Shown here: positions 37,374-48,033 of the stretch, one piece after another
Layout: every line of letters starts with the position of its first letter
How positions within the stretch are numbered: position 1 is the stretch's first letter
From: Porphyridium purpureum
Taxonomy: Eukaryota; Rhodophyta; Bangiophyceae; Porphyridiales; Porphyridiaceae
DNA length: 64,000 nt
Reading direction: 5' to 3'
Assembly (NCBI GenBank): GCA_008690995.1
Contig: VRMN01000019.1
Location: 173,987-237,986, forward strand
Made by a program: the position numbers and the translations under genes
The notes under the pieces: generated by a model
What the model was told of the DNA's origin: nothing
The model's database searches: none
What the model saw: only the letters and a program-made list of their open reading frames with translations

Positions 37374-39776
37374 TCAAAAAGGGTCAGAGCCGCGATTGGA
37401 CTTGCGCTTGCGGCCGGGTTTGTTCTTCTTGCGATTGACGGTATGACTGCCTGTGTACGTGGATACGCCCTCCATGACCTCGAATGGCATGAGCGGCTCG
37501 CGCGTAAAGATGCCTACACCCTTTGGTGTTGCGACGCGGAACCGCGCGGGATCGCATCCGGTAAGGCTTATCCAGCCAAGCCCGGAAAACACCACATCGA
37601 GGAAGGCCGTTTTCCACGACCCGCCGCCTTCGACGGTGACCACTTTGGAGTCCCACTCGCCCAGCTCCTCGAGCCGCTCCGCGCTGTACGGTGGGAACAG
37701 CAGGCCGCCGACGTGGCGCCGCGTGAAGTCGTCCGCGCCTTCAGTGGGGCCCAGATGTATTTTCACGAGGCTCGAGAAAAAGGCCGTAATATAGTATGGG
37801 CGCCCTTCGAGGTTGTCCATGCGAGCCAGAGCGCCAACATACATGCTCTTGCCAGGCGGCACGCGCAGCGTCGTCACGCTCATTTTTTTCTGAGGCACCA
37901 CTGCCGCGAGCTCTTCCATGGTCAGCATATTGGTGAGCTGATGCTTCACAATGATCCCCGGGGTATCAAACAGACTGCCATATGCCGCCTTGAGCTCAAT
38001 TTTGACGCGTCCCAAAGTGGTCCCGGGCAGGAATGACGTCGTGAGCTGCTGCGGGCGTTTCTGCTTCTGCTCCTTGCTGAGTTCGGGCTGATTGGCCTGC
38101 TTACTGTTCTTATATGTCTTGAGTAGCATGTTGATAAACGACGATTTACCCACATTTGCCGCGCCGACAACATACACGTCCCCGCGATAACGCTGAGACA
38201 GCTTGAGCGCGTCACTGATCAACGGCCGGACACCGAGTCCGCTGCGGCACGAAATTAAATGGATACTTTCGACACGGTGCAAGCCTAGGTCTTTGCATTC
38301 CTCGCGCACCCAGCGCGCCACACGTGCTGGTACAAACTTGGGCGGCAGCAAGTCAATCTTGTTCACTGCAAGCACAACAGGCGTGTTATTCCCGATCATC
38401 TGCGCCAAATCTGTCAGAAAGGTGCCGTGAAAGTCAAACACATCCACCAAATAAACCACAACGCAGCGCAATTTCTGCAACTCGCGCAACGTCTTGCGGA
38501 ACGATTCCGGTGTCAGGGTCGCCGGTCGAAGCTCGCGCGTAGTGTCCACGTGTGCCTCTTGCGAAGAGTCAATCGACGAGTCAACCAACTTGGATGACGC
38601 GCTCTCCTTGATACTCTGCTCGTGCCGCAGCAGAGCGCGACGTGTTGATGGGTACGTCACGCGCAGGTCTACATCGACGGCGCGCCGATTTTTTAACGTG
38701 TGACACCTCTGACACACAATCTGAGTCGGATCGCGAGGCTCGCGTATGCGCTTGGGAGGAAGCGGGTCGAGCAGGTCCGCCTTGTCGACAATCACGTTCT
38801 CGATATCAAAATCGGGCTCTTCCCACACTTTCTTCTTGGTTGATGTACCTGCCGAGTCCGTGTCGGTCGCATTCTGCGCTTCGCCACCGAGGATAGGTTT
38901 TTCCATGAGCTCACTTGTCTGCGAGCCGCGCGACGCCTCTTCCAAAATCCGCTCGAGAATGAAACCCGGCAGGGTGGCATCCTTGGTCTGAAACTCGGAC
39001 CCGCAGCCAGGGCAGTGCGTGATACTGCGCGAAATTCCAATGCTCAGCGGCTCCAACAGACTCTCCAGCACACGCATCATTTTGCCTTCGGCGTCGTACC
39101 TTGTTGGTTTCGGTTCTGGCTTTCTCTGTTTTTCAACCAACTGATCGCCATCCGCGTCGTCCTCGTCGTCGTCAAGCTCGTCGTCCGTGTCCCACATGGA
39201 CTCTACCAAGTCATTGAATTGCGCCAAAATCGCGTCGGTCTTTGCTGAGTCTGCTGGACGCGGATCTTCAGTTGCATCAGGGCTTGTTTGCTCCTCTCCT
39301 GCTCCAGACGCCATCGCCTCCCCATCTATTCTTTCCGCATCCGACTCGTTGCGTCCGCTGTCCGTACCACCCGCGCTCTCTCCATCCGCCAGCGAACCCA
39401 TACATCTCGACCACGCGCTTCCCGCAGATCCACGCCACGACACATTTCCCTTGCCTCTCTTCGCTTTCGCGCGGCCACCGAGCGAGCCGGCGTCCATCTC
39501 CACAAACACAGCGAACCGCCTGCCACGCGCATTTTGCCGCAGCAACGGACCCAGCACGCCACGCTGCACACTGCGACGCCCATGCAACCCCACCATGACG
39601 TGCTTCTCGGCCAGCCGATACACCCCTGCCGAGCCACCAGCTCCCAACCCACACACGCAGCGCGAGCAGCTACTGACCATGCTCCTGCCGGGCGCTCTCG
39701 CCATGCCCACACGCACGCATACCATAAACCCGGCGCGGCGCGCGGCCACCATGCTTCCGGGCACACACGGCGGCAT
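37374..39776 (-). CDS. BPG2: Circularly permuted GTPase of the YqeH/BPG2 type
   Basis: GTPase with motif order G4-G5-G1-G2-G3, the permutation that defines the YqeH group. NKIDLLP (G4) is near residue 472, SCRSGLGV (G5) near 505, GAANVGKSS (G1) near 538, TTLGRVK (G2) near 585 and FDTPG (G3) near 600. A zinc ribbon precedes it: CPGC near 255 and CQRC near 355, separated by an unusually long Ser/Asp/Thr-rich loop. YqeH assembles bacterial 30S subunits and plant BPG2 matures plastid rRNA, so a plastid role is inferred. The C-terminus is basic (GRKRKSNRGSD). 800 residues from the ATG at 39776; the frame is open 92 codons upstream to a TTG, but that part spans repeated promoter motifs and is judged non-coding. 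The mitochondrial relative NOA1 is the alternative. Confidence 0.87.
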   Translation of the reverse strand: MPPCVPGSMVAARRAGFMVCVRVGMARAPGRSMVSSCSRCVCGLGAGGSAGVYRLAEKHVMVGLHGRRSVQRGVLGPLLRQNARGRRFAVFVEMDAGSLGGRAKAKRGKGNVSWRGSAGSAWSRCMGSLADGESAGGTDSGRNESDAERIDGEAMASGAGEEQTSPDATEDPRPADSAKTDAILAQFNDLVESMWDTDDELDDDEDDADGDQLVEKQRKPEPKPTRYDAEGKMMRVLESLLEPLSIGISRSITHCPGCGSEFQTKDATLPGFILERILEEASRGSQTSELMEKPILGGEAQNATDTDSAGTSTKKKVWEEPDFDIENVIVDKADLLDPLPPKRIREPRDPTQIVCQRCHTLKNRRAVDVDLRVTYPSTRRALLRHEQSIKESASSKLVDSSIDSSQEAHVDTTRELRPATLTPESFRKTLRELQKLRCVVVYLVDVFDFHGTFLTDLAQMIGNNTPVVLAVNKIDLLPPKFVPARVARWVREECKDLGLHRVESIHLISCRSGLGVRPLISDALKLSQRYRGDVYVVGAANVGKSSFINMLLKTYKNSKQANQPELSKEQKQKRPQQLTTSFLPGTTLGRVKIELKAAYGSLFDTPGIIVKHQLTNMLTMEELAAVVPQKKMSVTTLRVPPGKSMYVGALARMDNLEGRPYYITAFFSSLVKIHLGPTEGADDFTRRHVGGLLFPPYSAERLEELGEWDSKVVTVEGGGSWKTAFLDVVFSGLGWISLTGCDPARFRVATPKGVGIFTREPLMPFEVMEGVSTYTGSHTVNRKKNKPGRKRKSNRGSDPF

Positions 39777-39904
39777 CGCCACGCGCCGTACAACCCACTG
39801 TCGCGCACCCCAACCCCACCCAAACGCCTCCACACGCCGCGCACTTCGCTCTCCTCGCCCGGCCGCCGCCGCGCCGCCTCGCACGCGGCCACGCGCCAAT
39901 TCAG

Positions 39905-39979
39905 CTGTACCCCATCGCTGCCTGCACTGTACCCCATCGCTGCCTGCACTGTACTCACGATGGTTCAGTGGTGTACAGT
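39905..39979 (-). promoter_or_regulatory. Tandem 22-bp repeat carrying GTACAGT upstream of BPG2
   Basis: Two exact 22-bp units (39905-39926 and 39927-39948) plus the start of a third, each placing ACTGTAC across its junction. On the gene's sense strand they read GTACAGT, 150-180 bp before the ATG. A further copy in the other orientation lies at 39973-39979. Confidence 0.55.
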
Positions 39980-40329
39980 TCAGTGTACTTCTTGCACGCA
40001 ATGGCGCTCGGGTGGACAACAGCGCGCGCGCACGGACACCGGAGCGATCCAATGATTAGGCCGGTGGTTGTCCGTGAGGATGGATGTGCGCGACGCGCCA
40101 TTGATGTCTTGCTCTTTAGCCCACTCTTTTCTGAAGAGAGCTTATCAATCTCATGCTTGTTGTTGCGTCCAACTGTTGAAATGCAAACGAGAATGTGTTC
40201 AACCTCGGCAAGTTCGGACAAGGTAAACCTACTCCTCGAGACGCTGGCCGGCACGGAAGGTGCGGCCAGAACAAGTAGGGAACAGCCAATGTTTAGAAAG
40301 ATAGTGAACAATGCATATTCAATTTCGAC

Positions 40330-41400
40330 TTTTCGATGGGAAAAACATCTGGGCGTGCCGGCGTGCAAGAGATTTGTTGCACAAAGCGCACAGGGGACAG
40401 TGCGGAGATGCCTTAGATCTCGTAAGTCGGCGATGCAAATGAAGTGGAGAGAAGCGCATCAAAAGCAGCCTATGAAATGCTGCATTTGGACATCATGGGA
40501 CAAAATATTGGCATCTCGGATGAGGAGGGAATCGGTCAGGGCCTTTGGGAGCTGGACAAAGCGTGGGAGTTGTTTCGACCTAATTTGAGTGCTCTGAGCA
40601 TTTAAGGTACTATGCCCATTGTCCCAACGTACACTTCCACAGCCATGCCAATGCGGACGCTTCAGAACCCAAAAAGGCATGCGAACCAAAAATTCACGAC
40701 ATCAATGGGTCTTGGCTTATACAAACGACACGTCAAGGTTATACTACGTTGCTTATTCGCGACGCGGAACCAGGTCCAAATCTAACTATACTTAAGAAAG
40801 CAATGAGTTTGATCCATACATGCGGGAATATTCCGACTCACCTGTCGCTGAGAATCACCCACGATCTCAACAGGCTGGCCTGGGCCGGATGCCATGGGCT
40901 CAAGCAAACAAAGCGGACTATGGCTGAGATCACCGACGAAGAAACATTTAGCCTAGATGGGTCAGATGGCTTCGAGAAGGGTCGACCTAAGTGCGCGCGG
41001 GATGCTCCAGCCTTTGGTTGCAACAATTTGGCAGCAAGGTATGCATAGTTTAGACCGTCCTTTCTGCGTCAGGAAAAGTGACTCTCGTTTTTTGGAGGGG
41101 ACCTGTGCGGCTACCAATTATGTTTCCAAGCTTCGGGGATGACAGTGTTTTGAACCGCTGTCTTCTAATGATTGGCCCGACAATGATGTTTGAGCAGGAT
41201 AAAGCACCAGTCCACAATGATCGCCTGCTGGATAGCTTCAAGAATGGACGGAATACAGAGCTTTTAGACTTGCCAGCGTACTCGCGGTACTTTAATTGTA
41301 TTGCACACTTGCGAGAGATACTATCGCGCACCCTGTACGAAGGTCCGAGGCAGCGTCAGACGATGCTGGAGCTCAAAATCACGATCACTCTGGCTTGAGA
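40330..41400 (+). pseudogene. Degenerate Tc1/mariner transposase
   Basis: Broken DDE transposase in at least two frames. Around 40929-40970 ITDEETFSLDGSDGF corresponds to the first catalytic block (usually SDEK.FNLDGPDG). After a frame change, TLVFWRGPVRLP and then FEQDKAPVHNDRLLDSF (about 41185-41240) match the second block (QDNAP.H). Then LDLPAYSRYFNC stands where the family has WPA.SPDLNPIE, so the third acidic residue is lost. The 5' limit is uncertain; text from about 40330 (TVRRCLRS) may be the DNA-binding part. Terminal inverted repeats were not identified. Confidence 0.7.
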
Positions 41401-41845
41401 GAGTTTAGATCAGCCTGTACCAGCCTCTTTGCAGCATCTCCCGCCGAAACATAGATTCGAGTGTGCGAATCTTTAGGGCGCATGCGTGCAAAGATTTCGC
41501 GCCCGAATCCGCTTTTCCGAGGGTGAGGAATGGCCCAGCACGTGCTGTGTCTGTATCGGCATCCGCTTTGGCCAGCCGAACATCCGCTTCTCACCGGCCG
41601 GCCGTCGATCCTTTTCATAGTAAAATAAGTGGTGTTTACCAGTAAAACACAAAAACCGGTGCGGTGAGGATTCCGTTTCAGGCGCAGCGCAGGACGTTTC
41701 CTACGAAACAGCTCAGATCGGCTGGACGCCTATGTTCGTGAAGACGGGGTCGAAAGTCGGAGTGAGGTTGTGTGTGGCGCGCGTGTGCAGGTAGTGAGAA
41801 GCGTGCGGTGTGGACAGTCGGTGGAAGGAGGGGCCACGAGCTGCA

Positions 41846-43873
41846 ATGGCGGCTGTGTTGAATCTGACGGAGCACGCAGATAAGGTGTGGACGGTGGACT
41901 TCTCCTCCGTTGGTAGGCTCATCGCGTCCGGCAGCGATGACAGGACGATCAAGATGTGGGACGCGCGTTCCGGCGTGTGCGTGCGCACCATGGCGGGGCA
42001 CGCACATGGTGTGTACGCGGTGCGCTTCTCGCCCGATGGCCGCTTCATCGCGTCTGGCAGCTGGGACCAAACGGTCATGGTGTGGGACGCACACACCGGC
42101 GCGCGTATCAGCACTTTAACGGGGCACTCAGATCCTGTGTGGACGCTGGACTTTTCGCCAGATGGCAAGCTCCTTACGTCTGGCAGCGATGACCGCTCGA
42201 TTAAGATATGGGATTTGCAGACCTGCGCGTGCGTTGGCACCATGACTGGGCACCAACATGGTGTGTACGCGGTTCGCTTTTCGCCCGATGGCCGGTACAT
42301 TGTGTCCGGCAGCTGGGACCAAACGGTCATGGTGTGGGACACAGACACCGGCTCGTGTGTCCGCACTTTGACGGAACACTTAGATAAGGTGTGGGCGGTG
42401 GACTTCTCGCCCGATGGCTGGTTCATCGCGTCTGCCAGCGACGACTGCTTGATCAAAGTATGGGATGTGCAGACCGGCGCGTGCGTGCGCACCATGACTG
42501 GGCACCAACATGGTGTGTACGCTGTGCGCTTTTCGCCCGATGGCCGGTTCATCGCGTCCGGCAGCTGGGACCAAACGGTCATGGTTTGGGACGCAGACAC
42601 CGGCTCGTGCGTCCGCAATCTGCAGGAACATTCAGAAAAGGTGACCGCAGTGCGTTTCTCGCCCGATGGCCGGTTCATGGCGTCCAGCTGCGATGACAAG
42701 ACGGTCAAGATGTGGGACACAAGCGACCTACAGTGCGGCCTCGAAAGCATGTCTAGTGCAGCTGACGAGGAAAAGTACTGCCAGAATTTGTGGGGGATTG
42801 CCGATTCGGATAAGAGCGGAACTCTGGACGCTCAGAAGGCGCTGGTGTTCTTTTCGAAGGCGCAGCTGTCGACCTCGATGCTGGATCGGATGTGGAAGGA
42901 GATTGCTACAGGGCGCGGCAAGCGCGCACTAAACTACAACGACTTTGTGCTCGCGCTGCGCTTCGTTGCGCTGGTGCAGGACGGCGAGAAGGCGAGCCTG
43001 GCGCGAGCGCAACAAGGCTCGCACTCGCTGCGGGCCAAGCTAGACATACCGGGGTCGAACCCGTTACCCATTGGCGCGCGTACACCGTTGGAGACGACGC
43101 GGCACGAGGAGTACTGTGAGCTGGTCTGCACAAACGGAAGCGATGAAGTGGACGTGCAGAAAGCGGTTGTTTTTCTGTCCAAGTCTGGACTGCGGAACCG
43201 CGTACTGAATGAGATCTGGGGAATTGCAACTAGCCAAGGGACGTTTTCGTCGCTCGATACGGGGCGGTTCAAGACTGCGTTGCGGCTGGTGGCGATGGCC
43301 CAGAAGGGAATGAAGCTGGACTTGGACGAGGCGGCGAATGGTGATATGGAACTGATCGCAAACATCGAAGTCGAGGCTACAACGCCTCTGCCAGAGCCCG
43401 TGGGTCCGTTCCCAGGCGACGACATGAATAGTGTACTTGCGGAAACTGCGCTGGATGACCTGACTTGTGAGCAGCTGGCTCGAGTACTTGAGGAGCTCCT
43501 GCGGGTTGACGCCGCATCTGTTCGGGATGTTTGGGAGCGCAAGGTTACCGGGGAAGCACTGCACGACATGAAAGAGTTTCAAGAGTTTGTGCAGCTGTCA
43601 TTCCCGGACAAGAAGAAAATTGAAAAGTGGGTGGCGGGGCGAAAGTCGTGCGAAGGGTTTGAGGAGTATTTGTTGGGCATCCTTGGCGGTGACGCGGAGC
43701 GTGCCGAGCGTGCTTGCGCGCTACTTTTAGAATATCACGCGGTGTCGAACTTGGAGAAGTGGTTGTGGTTCCGGAAGCAACCTAGCAAGCGAAGAAGTAT
43801 GAGAGAGATTGTGCGGCTTTTCCCCGAGCTTGGCACATGGCCGGGCGGACCTGACGCGGCGGAGTGGAAGTAG
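41846..43873 (+). CDS. WD40 propeller fused to two EH-domain-like modules
   Basis: 675 residues. Residues 7-300 hold seven WD40 repeats that alternate in two types: odd blades (HADKVWTVDFS) and even blades (HGVYAVRFSPDGRFIASGSWDQTVMVWD-like). Then comes one EH-like unit (about 310-385: CQNLWGIADSDKSGTLDAQKAL, then ALRFVALVQDGEK) and a second (about 425-495: VDVQKAVVFLSKSGLRNRVLNE, then IWGIA, then ALRLVAMAQKG). EH domains bind NPF peptides in endocytic adaptors such as Eps15. The last 180 residues are helical and unassigned. A coat or endocytic scaffold role is possible. EH joined to a WD40 propeller in one chain is not an architecture I recognise. The ATG at 41846 starts just before blade 1. 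Confidence 0.82.
   Translation: MAAVLNLTEHADKVWTVDFSSVGRLIASGSDDRTIKMWDARSGVCVRTMAGHAHGVYAVRFSPDGRFIASGSWDQTVMVWDAHTGARISTLTGHSDPVWTLDFSPDGKLLTSGSDDRSIKIWDLQTCACVGTMTGHQHGVYAVRFSPDGRYIVSGSWDQTVMVWDTDTGSCVRTLTEHLDKVWAVDFSPDGWFIASASDDCLIKVWDVQTGACVRTMTGHQHGVYAVRFSPDGRFIASGSWDQTVMVWDADTGSCVRNLQEHSEKVTAVRFSPDGRFMASSCDDKTVKMWDTSDLQCGLESMSSAADEEKYCQNLWGIADSDKSGTLDAQKALVFFSKAQLSTSMLDRMWKEIATGRGKRALNYNDFVLALRFVALVQDGEKASLARAQQGSHSLRAKLDIPGSNPLPIGARTPLETTRHEEYCELVCTNGSDEVDVQKAVVFLSKSGLRNRVLNEIWGIATSQGTFSSLDTGRFKTALRLVAMAQKGMKLDLDEAANGDMELIANIEVEATTPLPEPVGPFPGDDMNSVLAETALDDLTCEQLARVLEELLRVDAASVRDVWERKVTGEALHDMKEFQEFVQLSFPDKKKIEKWVAGRKSCEGFEEYLLGILGGDAERAERACALLLEYHAVSNLEKWLWFRKQPSKRRSMREIVRLFPELGTWPGGPDAAEWK
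41864..42619 (+). repeat. Three tandem 252-bp two-blade units within the WD40-EH gene
   Basis: Exact spacing of 252 bp (84 codons): LTEH at 41864, LTGH at 42116 and LTEH at 42368 begin the odd blades, and the even blades in between are nearly identical in DNA. A two-blade module has been duplicated twice. Confidence 0.9.
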
Positions 43874-46674
43874 ACCAATGCTGGTGCGCGTGAGTGTTTG
43901 TGAGAATGAGCAATAAGCCGTTGCCGCAGTGGTCGCTTGTCAGCGTGTGTCGGGTACGCGCGCGAGGTGGCACGGGCTGACTGGATCATGTGAGCGTCTG
44001 TGTATTTGTGGACCCGCGGCGGGCTTGATTGTCTGGTGCAGAAAGCAGCATGCACGATACATGTGCAACGTACGGAAACCTATTGAAAGAGGACGCTCAC
44101 ATGATCGCCGTGTGCGCTAGCGGCGGGTGCGAGTTGGTGTGATGTTCACAATAAAGTGAGTGCACTTTCCCGTGACGACTGCGTGGGCCGCCTGTGGCTC
44201 GGGTGCATGCGCTCGCGACGGATTTCGAGCGGCTAAGAGCGGCTAAGAGCGGTTGCGTGTGATTGCGAGTGATGGCGAGTGATGGTGAGCGATTACGCGC
44301 AACTGCAGGGTGCAGCAGAGTAAGCGGTATGCGAGCGACTTTGAACCGACCGACGAGAACCCCGTGGAGGGCGACATGCGAGGAAGTCTGCTTGCAATGG
44401 AACGCATGAATGCCGTGCCCGAGCGGGGCGCTGTGAGGCGAATTGCCAGCCTTGGTTGATACGCCCGAGCACACACGTGCGTATCCGGCGTCGGCACGAG
44501 CACAAGCTGCGCACCGGAAGCCGTGCGCCACGGTCATCCGGAGTACAAAGTGAAAAACGCTCGTGCTTTTGCGCCAGCGAGGCGATTGCCAGATCACCAT
44601 CGGGACAGAGGGCTCATCGCAAGGGCGCGCCGTGGAGCAGCAAGCCACGCCTGTTCAGATGCGTCAAGCCTAGTGGGCTGGATCTACGCGGAAGTTGTGA
44701 GGTCACCTCTGTCAAAAGTATGGAGTCTAGGACAGAGCCGGAGAACCTGGCTGGTGACTCGCAGAATCGCTGAGCGTGGCATGGTTCAGAAGTTTTGCAA
44801 GCAAACATGAAGCGAACGCCGCGGCCACGGATGCGCCCATCGAGCGACTTGATTCTCTCGGCATTCTTACCGTGCCCCTTGTATGTACATACACCCGCCA
44901 TCATCCACGCCACGCGCAGCCCCGAAACCGGCTACCGCAGGTCTCTTGCTCGCTCACTGCCGCCGCTCCATCTAAACCGTGCAGGCACGTCTGCACTTGC
45001 GCCTTTCACCGTCGACCTCCGAACGCCAGTACGGCTTTTTTCTACCCACTTCCACATCGCTTGCGTTTCCTAAACCAACATCCGCAGGGTGCATCCGCAG
45101 TCGAGGAATTGAAGAAAAAAACTGTCGCAGACACCGGCCTTGTTTCTTGCTGGTTCGAATAGGTCCCTGTCACGACAGACCGGTTTTACGAGGCTTATTC
45201 CCCGGCGAGATTCTTAAGAGCGCAATGGAGAGGCTGTCGGCCGGAGGTGGACTCCCCACCGCGGACAGATAATCGTCCTACCAAGAGGTTGCCAAATGGC
45301 TCCTGGTCAATCCTTCAAACGATTTCTCAAAGTCTTGAACTCCTTTTACACTAATCTCATCTCTACCTTTTTCTCTCCTATCCAAGCGTGCGATGGCTAT
45401 CGCCGCCTTTATATGTCAAGCTGTCGTGGGAACACTTGCACCCGAGGTCGAAACGCGGTCAGGTCCCAAGACACATCAACCGCAAAGGTTGGCTCTGTTA
45501 CGTGGACAAGCACACATGTGGCACTTATTGTGTTGGTACACTCGCAGTCCAGCTAGTCTGCGGGCGTTGTCGCATGACCCGGTATCAAGAGGCACTTGCT
45601 GTCAGCTGGGTACGGTTCCAGAGTAAGAATCGGTAATTTCGACAGCTCTGTTGACCGCTAACGCCGGGAAGCTTGCCGACATCTGCGTGAACTGATTTCT
45701 TCAGGACACTTATGTCTGTTCTTGTCACCGTTGTCTCTCTTTCTTTTTGATGTGAAGCTGAAGCTGGCCCGGATATTGGCAGGCTCGCGTGTGTATACGT
45801 CCGTGCTACGATCTTCAGCGCATTTTGAGCAGGTTTCAAGCGTCACAATTCCATGTTTTTGTCGGGCGCGACTCCTTGTTTCTGCGCCCCTTCATTCAAC
45901 AAATGGCGATTGAAAACATTTGAGCTTTTCTCACTCTCTTGCATGTTATTTGACAGAGAAAACAACAGCTATGGTGACTGGGAACAAGCTCAATCAGGAT
46001 GCGCCACTTCTGAACTGCGGCTCACTGCTTCCACCGCAGATCAGCCTCGGGCGGCTCATCTCGTTCGCTACGCAACAGCTCTCGCCTATATAAGAGTGCG
46101 TCGTGGCAGAAAGCTTCCTTTTTTTCGCCCTTTTAGTCCTCTTCCCCCTTCAGGGGAGTCACAAAGCAAAGAAACATATTGTGACGAATGCAGCTCGTCC
46201 GACCGAACGGCTGTACCTTCCGACCGGTCGGTGCGACGCTGGCAGCCCTATGGGCAAGAAACTGCGTGCTGAAAACGGCACGGTTTCGGAGAAGGGCACC
46301 GAGCCCGGAGAATAGCTTGTTGGCTTGCACAAGGGGGCGCGCAGCCCGGACACAGGTTTCAAAGCACGCTTGGGCGCAGAGGTTTTTCCCGGCACCGGGT
46401 TTCCTCGAGCGGAACGAACGTGTATAAATACAGCGGTAACTAACGTACTTAGCAACTGTAGAGCCTCGTCTTCGGGTAGAGTATAAGGATAAAAGAGACA
46501 GACGAACAAGTCGTTTATGTCAAAAAACTGATACTCTCGACTTTGACAGAGACAACGCATCAGTGCCGGGCGGCACGATCCGGCTGTCTCACCGGATTCA
46601 GTGCACTTACCGAATTTCACGACACATATTGAGTTGGCAAAGAGCAAGTATCTGGATTCTACGATATGGAAACA
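43874..46674. other. Intergenic DNA with short repeats, no gene recognised
   Basis: 2.8 kb. A small repeat lies at 44226-44290 (GAGCGGCTAA twice, then GCGAGTGATG-type units). TATA-like words occur at 46086 (TATATAAGAG) and 46424 (TATAAATAC); the latter precedes the copia insertion and may belong to older LTR sequence. Short frames have no recognisable domain. Confidence 0.4.
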
Positions 46675-46679
46675 GCTAA

Positions 46680-46974
46680 TGTTGCAACTGTAGTGTTCAC
46701 TCGCACCGAAGATGTCACTAGTCGCAGTAGACTGCATACGTTTATTTAAGCCCCTGTTTTCGCGGGGCTCGGACGAGCGACTAGAGAAGGGACGGCAGGA
46801 GTGGATAGCATAAAAGAAGTTTATAAGTATTGCCAAGAGCAACTTTGATTTCTGCACCGGGAGCCATTGCGTGGGTGTCCACTGCGTGGCTACGCTTGTG
46901 GAATAACATCAAGCGCTTCCCCTCCTCACATCAGTACGAGCACGTTGCCGTGCTCCTACGTGTTGTATCGGACA
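46680..46974 (+). repeat. 5' LTR of the copia element
   Basis: 295 bp, TG...CA ends; matches 51545-51839 apart from about eight substitutions, mostly transitions. Confidence 0.93.
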
Positions 46975-47013
46975 TTTCGAAATCAGGATACACAGATCTG
47001 ACTCGAACAAAGG

Positions 47014-48027
47014 ATGACAAGGGATAGACCAAGGGCGCGCTCCGGCACAGCGGCCGGTGGAGCATCGCGTGCTCCCGGCCGCGTTGGAGATTCCCCGTCG
47101 CCCACTTTGAGTGACCCGGCCAACCCAGTTGGCGCGGCATCGACGGGCGGGGACCACACTACGAGAAGTAGCCCGCGTCTATCGGGAGCCCCCAGTACTT
47201 TTGAAGTGGCCGGGCAGCAGCCTCGCAAGTATGTCGACATTGAGGACGACGAGACGGGCGAGTATCCGTGGCTAGCGATTAGAACCGAAAACCCGGACTG
47301 GGACCGGCTTCTTCGCTCGTGCGACTACCTCACCCGGGATGAGTTTGCGTCGGTGATTATCGATCAGATTGTCACTTTGGAAACTTTGCGTGCCGCCGGG
47401 CCGTTCGTAACGATGCAGTTCGCCAGGTACGCCATCCAACGGGATGTGTTCGACTCGAACATCCCGCTCCCTGAGAACTTCGCGATTTACGCCCCACGCG
47501 AAGACCATGGTGCACACTCTTCTCGTCAGGCACCCGCGTCCTCGTCTGCAACAGTGCCCCCGGCCGTGATCGGTGGAGTGCTCAAGGCACTGGAGAAACA
47601 CGTGTACTCGGGAGACGAAGCGCAGGTACCCTTCCGTGTTTGGCGAGACAAACTTCTCGAAGTCAAGCACGTTTATTCACCGTCAGACTCCGATATCCGC
47701 CGCATTTTGCCCCTAACGTTGGCCGGGCAGGCATCTGAGTTCGTGAAAAGGCATCCAAGGACAAAATTCATCGAAATTTTGGATGCTATGTCCAAAGAAT
47801 TCCGCGTCGAATTGACCAGTCGTCTTGCGCTGTTTCGCCTCCGCGGTGCTAATTTTCAGCACTATCTGCGTGACGACCTTCCTCGGGTGGAGGCATTCGA
47901 CCGGCTCACTGCGCAGATCAGTGCAGACGCAGCGTCAGCGGGCCCAGACCACAATAACCAGTGGTCTGTGGCAACTTACGTGCTCGGTGCCATGTCGGAC
48001 GGTGGGTACCACACCGAAATGGCGTGA
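47014..48027 (+). pseudogene. gag: copia gag, N-terminal part ended by in-frame UGA
   Basis: 337 codons from an ATG 40 bp after the 5' LTR. A disordered, basic Ser/Thr/Pro/Gly N-terminus is followed by a helical capsid-like region (VWRDKLLEVKHVYSPSDSD, then LPLTLAGQASEFVKRHP, then FRVELTSRLALFRLRGANF). The frame continues unbroken beyond the UGA at 48025-48027 into the zinc-knuckle segment. The stop is therefore either a nonsense mutation or a readthrough site. Confidence 0.75.
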
Positions 48028-48033
48028 TCCTTC

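Noticed and set aside
39777-40052. 92-codon N-terminal extension of the BPG2 GTPase from a TTG
   Set aside because: It overlaps tandem promoter repeats and has no ATG; the ATG at 39776 already leaves room for a transit peptide.
41713-42750. 345-codon minus-strand frame opposite the WD40-EH gene
   Set aside because: It mirrors the 252-bp repeat on the other strand; its repetitive Ser/Thr/His text has no domain, and the plus-strand frame is clearly the coding one.
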